Positions 1 to 11,920 of a stretch of 64,000 nucleotides of DNA are shown here, in pieces; within the stretch, counting starts at the first letter, position 1, and the number at the start of each line of letters is the position of its first letter. Both the position numbers and the translations under genes were made by a program. Under the pieces are notes generated by a model. That model did no database searches. It was not told the DNA's origin and was given only the letters and a program-made list of their open reading frames with translations. The DNA is from Trametes villosa. Its lineage: Eukaryota > Basidiomycota > Agaricomycetes > Polyporales > Polyporaceae. Where the stretch lies: contig PUDQ02000037.1 of assembly GCA_002964805.2 (NCBI GenBank), forward strand, positions 22,404 through 86,403, in the 5' to 3' direction.

Positions 1-839
1 CTGGATAATGCGGTAGGGCTGCCGACGAACTGGGTGGTGCAGAGCGAGGTTTTAGTGGGTATTAGGTGAGTAAAGTATGAGACCTGGAGTCCCACACTGT
101 GTGCGTAAAAGCATTTCCTTGCGGTAGATAGAGCGGAGGTATGCACCAGGCGAGTGGCCCGGGGCTGTGCCCTGGGTGGCGAGCCTGCTCAGCGCGCCTA
201 AGTGTAGCACGACAAGCCCCTCTGGGGACCACTGTAGCACTTTGGCAATATATGCACTCCTACCAAAAAAAAAAATTCCTAGGCGCGCGTCCGAGCGCCC
301 AGTAGACCGATATGGTAGAGATATCGAGAGACGGTCGTGCCGAGCACGAAGATAACGCGGCACTCCAGATCCGATCGCGACACTCCGCCAAGCGAGACGC
401 GCCTGTGGCTGAGCGCGTACGTTGTCGCGGTACAATATCAGCGAAGTCCGTTGTAGCCTCGCTCGCCTCACAGGATACTTGGGAGTATGTGGAATAGGGT
501 GTTGGACGAGCTTGCAAAAAAGTCTCCGGGACAGAATCTGACGAAACCGGGTGGTTCCCGCAATCCTCATGAGATCTCATAGTACTGAAGAACTGCCAGA
601 AAACTGCTCCGGAGGCTTGCTTTGTCTGAACCTTCAAAGTACAATACAAGCACCCGATTTTGCTCTATCTAGTGTGATAAGTGAGTGTCGAGTGTGGTAG
701 CTCAGGCCTGGCACATCCCAAAACGGAGTAGTTGCGAATTAAGCGCCCATCAACCGTAAAGTATCTCTGCCATGGAGACAGCGAAAGGAGAGGGAGGAGG
801 GGGGAAATCAAATGAGTAATTGTCCTGTACCTCCTCACA
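1..839. other. no gene recognised
   Basis: Short overlapping ORFs exist on both strands but none has recognisable protein motifs or a credible exon chain. A short poly-A run lies near 264-274. This may be flanking or 5' untranslated DNA of the transposase-like gene that begins at 840. Confidence 0.5.
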
Positions 840-3800
840 ATGTCCTGGAGCCCACAGAAAAGACGTTCCCCTGCCCAGAAAGCTCAGCAGCAGAAGAATC
901 TACAAAGAATCAACAACAAGGAGAACACCCACCCTGCAGCTGCCCCCGAGGCTCGGAACCACGAAGAGGCACAGATTCCGCACAGTGACGACCTGGAGAA
1001 CACTCAGCAGAAGCTCGCAATCGAGCAGGAGAAGAGAGCGGAGACGTACCAGGACCTACGGAACGCACGGCGTCGCGAAAGCCGCCTCCGAAGCGCAAAT
1101 GGAAAACTAACTGCACAGTTAGCCGTCTTACAAGACAGTGTGGACGCACTCACAGCGGATCAAGCCGTCTCGCACGAGCTCAGCATACAGCTTCGCACCT
1201 CGCTGCAGGAAGCGCAGGAAGCGGCCAATTCTTCGGCACATGAGGCCATACAAGCACGCGGAACACTGTCCTTGCTAGAGGAAATCCATCGCGAAAGCCT
1301 CAAAACGGTTCAGGACCACGACGCGATACGGACGCAGGAGACTCACCGGTGGACCGAAATGGTCATGGCCTCCGCTCGGTCTGACGTTGAGGCGGCCCGC
1401 AGGAGCGCTGACTGTGCAATTGCGGCAGCTCGCGAGCGCGCGGATGCGGCATCAACCCGAGCCGCAGCGACTCTTGCGGAGGCTCGTGTCCACGAAGAGC
1501 ACCTACATCAGCGCTATCAGTCAGCCTTAGCAATGTTAGACACATGGGCACGCACCGTCCTTTCCGACTGCCAGCGAAGTACGGCCGCGCCGGGAGATGG
1601 ACGACGAGGGGGAGCAGAAGAACAGGACTCCGAGATGGTGGCCGGATCCGGGAACACTGACGCTGAGGCGGCCGAAGAAGACATGGCGGCTGCAGAAGAC
1701 TCCGTCCAAGGGACGAGGGACAAGCACGAGCGCGGAGGCGAGGGGCATGGTGGAAGAGGCTGGGACTGGGGCGAGGGCAGGCGGCTACTAGAAGCTTCGG
1801 GCGGCGCTGCGGCTGGAAAGCAGATGACCATGGCGCTGGAAGAAGTCAGCGAGCTTCTTGGGGAGGCAAGCTCGAGCTTACACGCGCAAGCGCACTCCGG
1901 AGGTGCCGCGGACACGCTCCCAACGCAGCTGGACGAAGCACGACTCGAGATCAAGCAACTTCAGGAGCGCGTGCACGCGCTCACCCGCCGAAACGACACC
2001 CTCCGCAAACGAGTTGACCGCCATCCCGAACAACTCACCCGAGCTGTTGATAAAGCACTTCAGTCCAGCCAGAGTGGCAGTTCACGACCCGTTCACCTAC
2101 CGCTGAAGGAGAAGGGCGTCATCCCCGATCCAGTGCGGATCCTCATCCTCGACCTTGTTGCGCTAGGTCTCCGTGTCAAGCAGGTCGTAGGCGCGGTGTC
2201 CACGGTTGCCGCCAGCGTTGGGGCGGAGGTGTCGGGTAGCTTCAGTGAACGGTCCGTTCGCAGAGTCGTCCGCGAAGGGGGTGGCGCCAGCCGCATGCAG
2301 ATAGCAGAAGACGTTGTGCAAGCAGAAAGTAAGCAGACCTATGACAATCATTAGCGAAAGAGTCTCACAAGTGTACCAGGTGTTACACTCAGCAGCGATG
2401 GGACCACCAACCGCAGTATCAACTATGACTCCCGCCACATCTACACACACAGCGGCGACTCGCACACCCGCCGGACACTAGGGATCGAGTCTGCTCCAAA
2501 CCATACCAGCGAAACACAGTTAGCGGGGTGGAAACAAACCATCAGGAACATCTTTGACACCTACAATGCGAGCCCGCGAGGGCAGACCCGACCGCACGAC
2601 CCCCGCATCTTCTCGGCACGCATTGCGGGGACACTCTCTGATCATGCCGCCGATCAGGAGAAGCTGAGCGGCCTTGTCGAGGAGTGGAAGAAGGCGAGCG
2701 ATCGGGAACTCCGGGGAGAGCGCGCGATGGCAGCTATGGACCGTGCGGAGCTTCTACTAGTCACCCTCGAAGAAACTGCGAAGCTAGTCAACGATGCAGG
2801 CGGCCATGAGAGGTGGGAGCAGCTGGACACGGACGCACTCACTTCGCATGGAAGCGCAGTCCGAACCGCCGTGATCCGTCGCCTCGGGGACAGCGCCTAT
2901 GCTTCTCTCTCTCTTGCAGAGAAGGCCGACGTCGACCTCTTTGTCAGGGCTGGGTGTTGCATGCACAAAGAACTGAACACCGTCAAAGGTGGGAACACTC
3001 GCATGATGACTTACTGGGCAAGCGCCGGCGTGCCTGGACCCGTTCTTCTCATGAACAAAGGCAACGCTGCGGCTGCTGAGGCTGGGGCGCGGGACCATGC
3101 CGAAAGCGTGTCCATCGGTGGGGGTGTCAAGGTCACGGAGCTTGCAGGGAACCTGTTCAACCACAAGGACGATAAGAAAGGGCATCAGGACACGATGCGG
3201 TACTACTTCGAGGCCGCTCTCGGAACACGCGTCAACTTCCCCGACACGAGCAACACACGCTACCAGTCGCACTGCGAGGCCGCTGCGGAGATCCTGCTCC
3301 ACCTCCCTCTCTATCTGTCCTTCCTCGAGCTCGTGCGCGACAAGAAGGACCGGGTCGGGTTCAATCACATGGAGCAGCATCAGCAAAAGCCCGACTTGTA
3401 TACAGGGCGCTGCAGGGCGCTACGAATCTGGCAGAGCGCTGTGAGGCGCCCGCCGGATCCGGCGAGGTACTGCAGGGCGCTACAACCCAGCGTCATAAGC
3501 TACTCACTCTACACGCACTTCGTCGGTGGCTGCGAACTTACTACAGCGCTCTGGCGTATATAGCCCGGACCTACGAATGTATTGTAGTCAGCTGCCTGCC
3601 TTGAGTAGTATACGAGAAATATATGCAGAAGCTTGCAGGGTGTGATGGAAAAGCGAATGCATGACCAAATTATTTAGTGCTCCGAGTTGACCGCAGGCAC
3701 GTCGCTCACGGGGATCTTACAGAACGCAGAAGGGTAGTACGATATTAATTGTGGGCTTGCAGGATGAGTAGTTCTAGAGGGGAAGTCGAGCGATGCTGCT

Positions 3801-6113
3801 CCTGTGGTGTGGCAACGGAGTGACGTGACGTCGGCGCGTGCACTCCGACTCCTCCTTGTCAGAAGGTGACGCGTTGACGCGCTGACGCCGACTTCTCGAG
3901 ACTCGCGATCGACGTGCCGGGTCCACTCTAGGGTGTTCGTCTTCACCTTACTCGGCACCCATTCTGGCCAACCCTAGAACCCTGTGCCCTGAAGTCCCCA
4001 GTATCTGCCGGCATAAAGGGACCCAACTCGCGCAAAGACTCATTCTCGCCCCTTGTCTCCCTACCACCACCATCTATCAGTGCAACCGCCTTCACGGACT
4101 CCGGCAACCGCATGCCCTTACCAGCCCTACGACGGAGGACCTCAGTGGCGTCCGGTAACAGTGAGTTGCTTGTTTTTCACAAGTTATCCCGGAGTATGCG
4201 CTAGATTGCTCGTGATGTTGACAGCAATACGTCTTCCACACACCCAAGGTGAGTCTTCAGCCACACCTTGTTGATGCAAACAGCGTAAGTCGCCCTTTTT
4301 ATGCGCATATACTCACCGACTTGCGCATATATGCGCCTTTCCTAGCCAGTACTAACCCGGCCGCCGGGACCCGGAGAGCATAACACCGCCGCCTCCTCTA
4401 ACGAGTCCAGACAGTCACTAACAGGCTTTACATCTTTAGGTATTGCCCGGATCGACTCCTCACTGCTCGCAGGCTCTGCTAGGTACTCTCAGCGGCATCT
4501 CTAGGATCACACCTTGGCTCGGGTGTTTGCCCTGGGTCACCTCGTCTTCTCCGTCTAAGCTGGATGCTATGCCTCGATCTCTCTGGGCGCCGGTGCTCAT
4601 GCCGCCCTGCGGCGTTGACTTTTTTAGGGCTCCGGTAGCTGCCGGGCTTCGATGGCTGCCCACTCGGTCCACTATACGTACCTAGCAGCGAAAATATATT
4701 TGATTTTCACCACTTTTCCTGACCACGCTCGAGCAAACCCGGTGCCATGCATATAAGGAATAGCCGGCCACAGATTGATTTTTGGGCTGGTCGGACCTAC
4801 GTACTATAGAGCTCTGTAGGGCTCTGTCAGACCGCGAGGGGCAGTAGGTAGGGCGCTGCAGGCTCTCGCGCGAGGTCCGGTAGAGCTCTGTCGGCCGGCA
4901 CCTGACGTCTGTTAGAGCGCTACGAAGGTACTACAGGGCACTATCCGGTAAGGCCTATTTCCGTGGCTGGTATGCAGCCTATCGTCGGAGCCTACTGACC
5001 CTACACGGCCCTACGAGGCCTGTAGAGCGCTGCATGACACACGGGTACTTTGCTGATGAGAACGTCCATCTCGGGCTCAAGGACGAACCTACCCTCACCG
5101 AGCTCTGCGCCCTTGCTCTCTACTCGCAAGCCATCAGCCGGCCCTATCTTGCTGAAGTCCGGGGATGTGGCACCAATCACCTAGACCTTGGGCCGCTGCA
5201 TGAACGTGTGCGCGCGCACTGCCGCGCAATCATCAACTCACCCGAGCTCATCCTCACCCCGGGCGCATCCCATGTCACAGGGGCTCTTGGCGGGGGGCCG
5301 TGGCAACGCCCGGAGGTCATGCAAGCTATCTGGGAGCTTGTGCCTTCCTTGCCGCACCTTCCGGGCGTGTTGAAGATGTTCTTCGAGGGAGCCCTAGAGA
5401 CGTGGGAGCGTTTCTGTCGGGAGTTCGCCCCGGGTGGAAAGATTGCAGGACTCACTGAAGCTCAGCGCAAGCGCGCGTGGATGCCGCCTACGAACGACGA
5501 CAACGAGGGCGCACTCGGCGGGTACCGTGTTGATTCGCGGCAAGCACCTAACATGTCAGTCGGTCACCACAACGCGCGCAGGATGTACAAGATCAACAAC
5601 ACCCGGGCATACCTTCAAGACCTGGATCCGGAGAACCGGAAGTTCTTGCGGCAGGTTGCACGACAGGAGACGAACGACGGGGAGGCCGAACGGAAGAGGA
5701 AACGGGAGATTGTCGAAGAAGACGAGCGCACGGCGGCGAAGAAGAGGGCGGCTATCCGGGAGCGGGACGGCAAGAAGGCTGCACGCAGAACGAAGCTTGC
5801 GGGGATCGATCCCATCCTCCAAGCCGATCGGCTCAGTGCAAAGAGCCTGACAGCGGCTCAAATCGAGGAGCAGCTTGATTGGCATCGCGAGTTCTACGAC
5901 ACTGCTCCGAAGGGTCAGAAACAAATCCCAATGAAGAGCCACTTACGGAACAAGGCAGCAAAACTAGCCGCACTCATCGCAGCGGTGGAACGCTTCAACG
6001 CGAGCCCATTGGACCCGTTGCCGACCGTAGAAACAGCTCTCATGGGGTCACAGCCCACGCCGGTCGACGAGGAGGAATGCGGGGTAGATTGGGGTAGCGA
6101 TGAGGACTGTTAG
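840..6113 (+). pseudogene. transposase-like gene of a basidiomycete repeat family, broken by a stop and an insertion
   Basis: One reading frame runs from the ATG at 840 to 3377 and resumes at 5061 to the stop at 6113. The first ~330 residues are a coiled coil rich in Ala, Glu and Gln (NTD-like scaffold). The rest holds the blocks LSSDGTTNRSINYDSRH, GCCMHKELNTVKGG, TLTELCALALYSQA and NDDNEGALGGYR, which I associate with a repeat-associated family common in mushroom genomes but cannot name. Acidic residues in DGTT and DNEGALG could belong to a DDE-type catalytic centre; that is inference. The frame has one TAG at 2352-2354 and a 1,681-bp insertion at 3378-5058. Removing the insertion and one copy of the AG duplication joins HMEQ directly to NVHLGLKD in frame. 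The C-terminal ~100 residues are a basic coiled coil with an acidic tail. It is probably an old, inactive transposon gene; a KDZ or Plavaka identity is not supported by its motifs. Confidence 0.6.
3378..5058. mobile_element. 1,681-bp non-autonomous element with 10-bp terminal inverted repeats
   Basis: The ends are CATCAGCAAA on the left and its exact complement TTTGCTGATG on the right, flanked by the dinucleotide AG at 3376-3377 and 5059-5060. Excision with one AG restores the host reading frame exactly, which fixes the boundaries. Inside the termini lie many variants of GGCGCTACAGGGC and TAGAGCTCTGT (3403-3490 and 4800-5030), a pattern of subterminal repeats such as transposases bind. No transposase is encoded. 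A 2-bp target duplication fits CACTA-like elements better than hAT (8 bp) or Mutator (9 bp), but the family is not assigned. Confidence 0.72.
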
Positions 6114-6895
6114 TGGCCGGGGTGGTGGATCAGGTCCTGGGATTGTGCTGGCTGGTTCTTGCGAGTTCGAACGAGGGGATGTCCAGAATACAGATACATA
6201 GAGCTCCTAGTAGTAGATACAGCCCTGTATTGGTCGTAGACGACGTCTAAATACGCAGCTAGGAGGACGTGGTGTGAGATGTACCGCCAGAAACGCGTCG
6301 ACGCGTGGTCGGAGTTCCGATCGCGTTTGATATCGATCGCGTTGTGGCTATCTAATCAGGACAATTGGCACCCCGCGCGGGCGCTTCTCCCCCCTGACTC
6401 GGACATCCCCTCTGGCGGTGTTGCCGCTCCCCACTAAGATCGAGAGGCGCCCGAGTGCTACTCATCCTACACTTCTCTTCAACTTGGACTCTCCATTTTC
6501 CGCTCAATCGTGTAGAGGCCCGACATGTGAGTCTCCCGTGCCAAATTCCATCTGCATGGAGCTCTTCAGACCTACATATCTGTGGCGAACCTGTTATCGC
6601 CAGGGCGCCCGCCCGTCCCCGCATTCAGTATCGCGAGGCGCACAACTGGACCAATCCATCAACCACCTGATAAGTCGGCAGCTCGGAACTATACACTTGA
6701 GGCGTCCTCCCACACGGTCTCAGCCCCTTCCCGCTCGAATGCCTCGGTATATGCCTCTATTCTGGTCACACGCCCCAGGGGCCGTATCCACTCTATCGCG
6801 CCTGGCGCGGTCCGGGCAGAGTGGCTGCCCCCGTTTAAAGTTGCTCGACGCCCCGCCGTGCGCGGTGGCTGCTCCTTGCCTGACCCCTTGACGAT
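6114..6895. other. intergenic region, promoter of the Atg22-like gene
   Basis: No coding signal. It holds the 3' end of the broken transposon gene and the upstream region of the transporter gene. A perfect 14-bp palindrome ACGCGTCGACGCGT lies at 6293-6306, containing MluI-like ACGCGT cores; its role is unknown. Confidence 0.5.
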
Positions 6896-9493
6896 ATGTC
6901 TCGCCAGCCTCTGCCTGAGAACATCCCGGACGTCGCGCCCAATGCGCTGGCTGTCGTAGATAGCGCGGATGGTTCAGGGAAGGGTGATTCGGGCATTGAG
7001 ACGGACGTGGTCGCGATCGCTCCAGTCAGGAAGGACGAGCCGATTGTCACCCGCAAGGTGCGTGTACTACACTCCAGCAGAACATAGACACTAATAGTAA
7101 TACATCTTTCGGCAGGAACTTTGGAGCTATTACCGTGCGTCGCACTTCTAATATTGTTCCTCTGGTATTCTGACCAGCGATATCCTAAGTCTACTACAAC
7201 GGTGATAATGTGAGTACCAACTATGAAAGGATTCGTGTTCCGACTGACATTATCGCGTTCGTAGGGCGTGGGTCCGAATGGTCGGTGAATCCGACCTCGA
7301 AGTTGGAGGATCACTCTGATTTGGTCTCACCTAGGCTACTCCATGACGCTGTTCCAGTCGCTTGCGACCGCAGCAGGATACGACCCCGTCAAGGGCCCCG
7401 GTTCAGACTGCTCTGCTCCAGATGCTTCAGGTCAATGCGTGTTGCCCTGGTCTGGGGGGACCAAAGCCGTCAGCTCCATCGTGCTTGTCGCGAATGGCGT
7501 TAGTTTCGCGGTACGTACAGTTACTCTCCGAATGCGAAGTCGTACTTACCTGTCATATCCAGGTCATGACGCTGATTTTTACCACCATCGGGTCCGCTGC
7601 CGACTATGGGGGGTTCGGACGGTGGCTCCTGCTCATCCTCACCGTGATCTGCTGGGCAGCCCAGTTTGCCAGCATGTCTCTGACGTGTGAGTAGCTCGGT
7701 GCAGCTCCCCCCAGGTTCTCTCTGACCTCTGCCAGCACCTGACCGTTGGGGCGCCGCGATGGCGTTGTACATGATCGGGTTCATCTCATACGGCGCGACA
7801 CTCGTGTTCTACGCGGCGGTCTTCCCTCGTCTTGCACGAAACACTCCTCACGCGCGGAACCTGCGCGAGAAGTATGAGCGCGGCGAGATACCCGCGGAGG
7901 AATACGAGGTCGAGGAGAGTCTCGAGAAGAACCGTATCAGCAACATCAGCACGGTGAGCGACTACGCCCAGTATATGCGGTGGGCTCGAGGCTGACGGGG
8001 GCCACATGATAGATGCACAGTAACATTGGGTACATCTTCACCCTGGCGCTGAACCTCTCGCTGCTCCTGCCTCGCGCGAGCGACCCTAGGGTGAACAACT
8101 ATGTCCTCGTTCTGTACGTCAAATTTTCCAGGAAGCATGTAGCGCATAGGTGATTGACTATCGAACAGAACGAATGGGTATTGGGTACTTCTGGGGATAT
8201 GGTGGTGTGAGTACTAGAAGTATTCCCGCTACAAACCGCTCTCTAATCGCCCCACCAGTCGTCTTCCAGCAGCCCAGACCTGGGCCTCCTCTCCCGAAGG
8301 GCGAGCATTACTTGACGATAGGCTGGAAACAGGTAGGTGAAGAGAGGTTGAAACGCATGCGTTGTCTGACCTCTAGTCCGCACTCTAGATTTGGATCGCG
8401 TTCAAGCAATACAAGAAGCTGCCCTACACCTTCATATACCTCATAGCGTTTTTCCTGCTCGCCGACGTGAGTAGCGCGCTGACCCTCAGACGCCATCGCG
8501 CTTGCTAAACGAGCCTCTGTTCTGTCTCGCATTAGGGTTTGAACACGACTGGCACACTGGTATCCATCTGCCAGAACGACAAATTCCAGTTCTCGTTCCT
8601 GCAGAACACGTACCTTGGGCTTGCGCAGGCCATCACGTCCACGATCAGGTCGGTATATGCGGGCCAACTTCTCTCTAATGGTCTTCTCAGAGCTGACGCG
8701 ATGCACCTACAGCACGCTGGGCTTCTGGTACATCCAGAAGTACTGGAAGATCCGCACGAAGACGATGGTAAGCCCACTGCCTCTTGTAAACACAGCCCCT
8801 CTTTGACCCCCTTTCCTTTCAGTTCACGATCACGAACGTCGTGACGATCTTCATCCCGTTGTGGGGCATGATCGGCATCTGGACCAACAAGTTTGGGTAC
8901 GTAGCCGGCCTCGTTATTCCCGCAGGCGCGCTCACCCAGACGCTTCTGCCAGGTTCCACAACGTCTGGGAGTTCTGGGCGTACAACGTTGTATTCGGCCT
9001 CTTCCAGGCGCCGTACTACGCCTTCTCGCAGACGATGATGGCCGAGCTCACCCCGCCCGGGTTCGACAACATGGTGCGCCCCCCTCTTCCTTTCCTCATA
9101 ACTCTCGTCTCACTACACCGTACCCGCAGTTCTTCGGGCTGTTCGGGCTGTCGAACCGCGCGTCGTCGATGATCGGCCCGAACGTGATCCAGGCGATCAT
9201 CGACCGCACGGGGGACAACTGGAAGGGCTTCCCCTTCCTCTTCGCGCTCTGCACCGCCGCGAGCATCGTCATCTGGTTCGGTGCGTCCTTCCCCCATCGT
9301 CTCCTTTGCCGCATATACAATGAGGGCTCGCGTGCTGACCATCGACTGGGTTGCAGGCGTGAACGTGGAGACGGGGCGACGCGACGCGGTTGCGTGGGCG
9401 GAGAAGCACCGCTCGTACGCGGAGACGGGCGTGTTCACGGCGGAGGAGGACGCGGCGGATGTGTCGGGCGAGTCGCTCAAGAAGAAGCTGTAG
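6896..9493 (+). CDS. Atg22-like vacuolar transporter (MFS superfamily)
   Basis: A chain of about a dozen short exons encodes a multi-spanning membrane protein of the Atg22 family, whose yeast member exports amino acids from the vacuole after autophagic breakdown. Family blocks seen in order: ELWSYY/LYYNGDN, YSMTLFQSLATAAG, VMTLIFTTIGSAADYGG, YMIGFISYGATLVFYAAVFP, VFQQPRPGPPLPKG, LADGLNTTGTLVSICQNDKF, IPLWGMIGIWTNKFG and MIGPNVIQAIIDRTGDNWKG. The soluble loop between the early and late helices contains a charged segment (REKYERGEIPAEEYEVEE). Exon 1 is 6896-7057, then introns of roughly 50-60 nt follow. The start is the first ATG ahead of the conserved ELWSYY block. The protein ends ESLKKKL. 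It is certain to be an Atg22-like MFS protein; whether it is the true Atg22 orthologue or one of several paralogues cannot be told here. Confidence 0.88.
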
Positions 9494-10041
9494 GCCTCCT
9501 CCTTGTCGTGTCCTTTCTTGCTTTTTGTATTTTGGACGTGCTCTGCGGACGCTGTGTTATGTTGCTTGGGACGAAATATCATGACAACACGGCTTCAGGG
9601 ATGCCTTGCGCGATATATGATTATCGGTGGGGATACTTCTCCCCGGTAAGCCGTGGGTGAGGCTGAACCACAGATGGGGATGAAAAATGCCTAGCAGCGT
9701 CAATAACAGCGACGCTGCTCTACAACAGTATGTTATTACCAGTGAATGCTCTATGTAGTGTTCGTAGTACGACGGATGAGACCGTGAGTGAGGGATGTAT
9801 GCGTGCAGCAACGACATGGAACATGAACCAATACAGGGGGATCGGATGGGCTAGCGATAGCAACAGGTGGTGCACATGAAGGTAAAACATGATAAACATG
9901 GACAACGGTGGTAAGCCAACAGAGACGGTGTCGCGAGGAGGCGCAGGGGAGATGGTGCGTAGCGGTGCTTGCAGTAGAAGCGCGTATAACGGAGGGGGGA
10001 CGTCATAAAGCATGAAGTGCGTCGGGCGAGCGGGGGGACTG
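9494..10041. other. intergenic region between convergent genes
   Basis: This stretch separates the 3' ends of the transporter (plus) and the hydrolase (minus). I see only probable 3' untranslated sequence and no coding signal. Confidence 0.6.
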
Positions 10042-11633
10042 TTACCGCGCGAGGAACTCGAGGATCGCGCGCGAGACCTCGTCCGGGTGGCTCACAGTGA
10101 TGTCGTGCGGGCCGCCCTCGATGGACACGAGCTCCGCGTGTGGGATCAGCGTCTGCACGCGCGCCGCGTACCGGTACGGCACCACGCTGTCTGCCGTGCC
10201 CTGCATCGCGCGTCGTGAGTCAAACGTCAGCATCGAGGTCAAACAGAACGGTTGCGGTCGGGAAGGGGACGCACCCAGATAAGGAGCACGCTCCCGTTCG
10301 TTTTCCGCGAGTGCCGGCCGAGCGCGGCGAACTGCGGGGCGAGCCCGCGCAGGGGCCCGTCGCGGATCGAGGATGCGATCGCGGCGTTGTACCCCGGGAG
10401 GTGTGCGGACTGTAAGCGGACGACCTGTCAAGCGCGGGTCAGTACTGTGAGGGGTGGTGGGATGGCGCAGCGATGCACGTACGTATCCGATAGGATTCTT
10501 GGATGGCCGCTGGTTCGCTAGATACTGCAGGTAGAGCTGTGGGGAGACGTCAGTGTTACGTCCTACGCGTGTATGGCTGCTCGTGTGATACATAGGATGC
10601 GTGAAGAGCAGGGTTGGGGGAGTGAGGTGTACAGCAGGAGCGCAAGTCCGACACGTAAGGGATTGGGATAAGGGTTGCCGGACTTACGCGGAACGGATAA
10701 CTTGACGAGACTACTTGCATGAGCGGTGAAGAGAGAAGCCTTGTCGTACGAGACAGATCTGACGACTGTACCCGTCCATTAGTTTTCGAGTGAACACATG
10801 CGATCAGGGTAGCTACATACCTCCATGAGGCCCACGCTGGCGATAAGTATGACCTTGTCGGTAACGAGATGCGGGAATTGCGCGCTGAACGCGGTAGCAA
10901 TGGCACCGCCCTGTTCATAGGACGGATATGAGATTGCATACGAGACGTAATGGAAGGTGTGCGTACCATGGAAACGCCCACTACGTTCACTTTACTCCAT
11001 CCGACATATTGGAGGAGCAACGCCAGTTGAGTGGTATAGAGGTTCGCGTCGTACGTGGTCTGGGGTGCATCGGAGTACCCACGGCCATACAAGTCTGCGG
11101 TTCTCGTGAGATGCACCCTCGGGATCAACTGTCGCGCTTGCTACGCACCGTACAAAAGGACGCGATAGCCCTTTTCAGCCAACTTAGGCGCGACGTCCTT
11201 CCATATCATAGACGGGACGGAGAGTCCATGTATGAGGACGACCTGGAGAAGATATGGGAAAGGGTTCTGCACGCAAGAAAATGAACTTCGCGCACTCTCT
11301 TTCCGTCTTCTGGGCCGATGAGCCAATAGCGGACCTGTCACGCGCGCACTGAGTGGATATGGTCGCGATAGCGAGGGAACGGACGCGACGCACTGCGCCA
11401 TGGGGGAACTTTGCGTATGCGCCGCCGTCGAAGTAGTCGTCCGGGTAGATGGACCACGTCGGCGAGGACTTGGGGAGGGTGGCGAGAGACGGGTGGACGT
11501 AGAGGGTGTCGGGGGAGTGGGGGAAGACGGTGAGGAAGTAGGCGGCGATGACGACGGCGGGGCAGACGAGGAGGAACCACTGGAAGGCCGAGGAGGGAGG
11601 CATGGTGGGGAGGAGAGCAGCGAGGGCGCCCAT
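10042..11633 (-). CDS. alpha/beta hydrolase with N-terminal membrane anchor
   Basis: Read on the minus strand from the ATG at 11633, the protein starts with a hydrophobic segment (FQWFLLVCPAVVIAAYFLTV, about residues 16-36) that should act as a signal anchor. The alpha/beta-hydrolase fold follows: VVLIHGLSVPSMIWKDVAPK, DLYGRGYSDAP, the nucleophile elbow GVSM/GGAIA whose serine codon lies next to an intron, GTADSVVPYRYAA with the acid, and GGPHDITVSHPDEV with the catalytic histidine. At least five short introns interrupt it. The stop is the TAA at 10042-10044. The substrate cannot be inferred; the family includes lipid-acting hydrolases and epoxide hydrolases. It shares a 287-bp upstream region with the divergent gene at 11921. 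An alternative start is ATG at 11603. Confidence 0.85.
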
Positions 11634-11920
11634 GTGGATCCGCAGAGTGCGTCGGACCGAGGCTGGGAGAGTCTGTCTGTGTGAGAGCACAGCCGTTCGA
11701 CAGCCGTAGAGCGCGGAGGAGGCCTCGCAGCCAACCCTTTCCCCGGCTTTCTCGGAGGGTCCCCCACACGTGCTCCCTCTCCCGTCACGTGTGCCCTTCG
11801 CGCGAAGGCGTTGTTGCGCTTTGTTTGCGCCGGCCCTGCTTTCGGCGCGAGCCTGGGCAGACTCTCCTCCTCGCCGTCCTCCTCCCTCTCCGACCCCGCG
11901 CTGCACGGGCCACTCGTCCT
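11634..11920. promoter_or_regulatory. shared upstream region of two divergent genes
   Basis: 287 bp separate the ATG of the minus-strand hydrolase from the ATG of the plus-strand disordered protein. Both 5' untranslated regions and core promoters must fit here, so a bidirectional promoter is likely. No clear TATA box is visible. Confidence 0.5.

Noticed and set aside
3403..5034. First reading of the insertion as a hAT element bounded by CAGGGCGC motifs
   Set aside because: Those motifs are internal subterminal repeats. The frame-restoring ends are CATCAGCAAA with a 2-bp duplication, not an 8-bp hAT duplication.
6293..6306. 14-bp palindrome ACGCGTCGACGCGT as an operator or origin
   Set aside because: A single GC-rich palindrome without supporting context.
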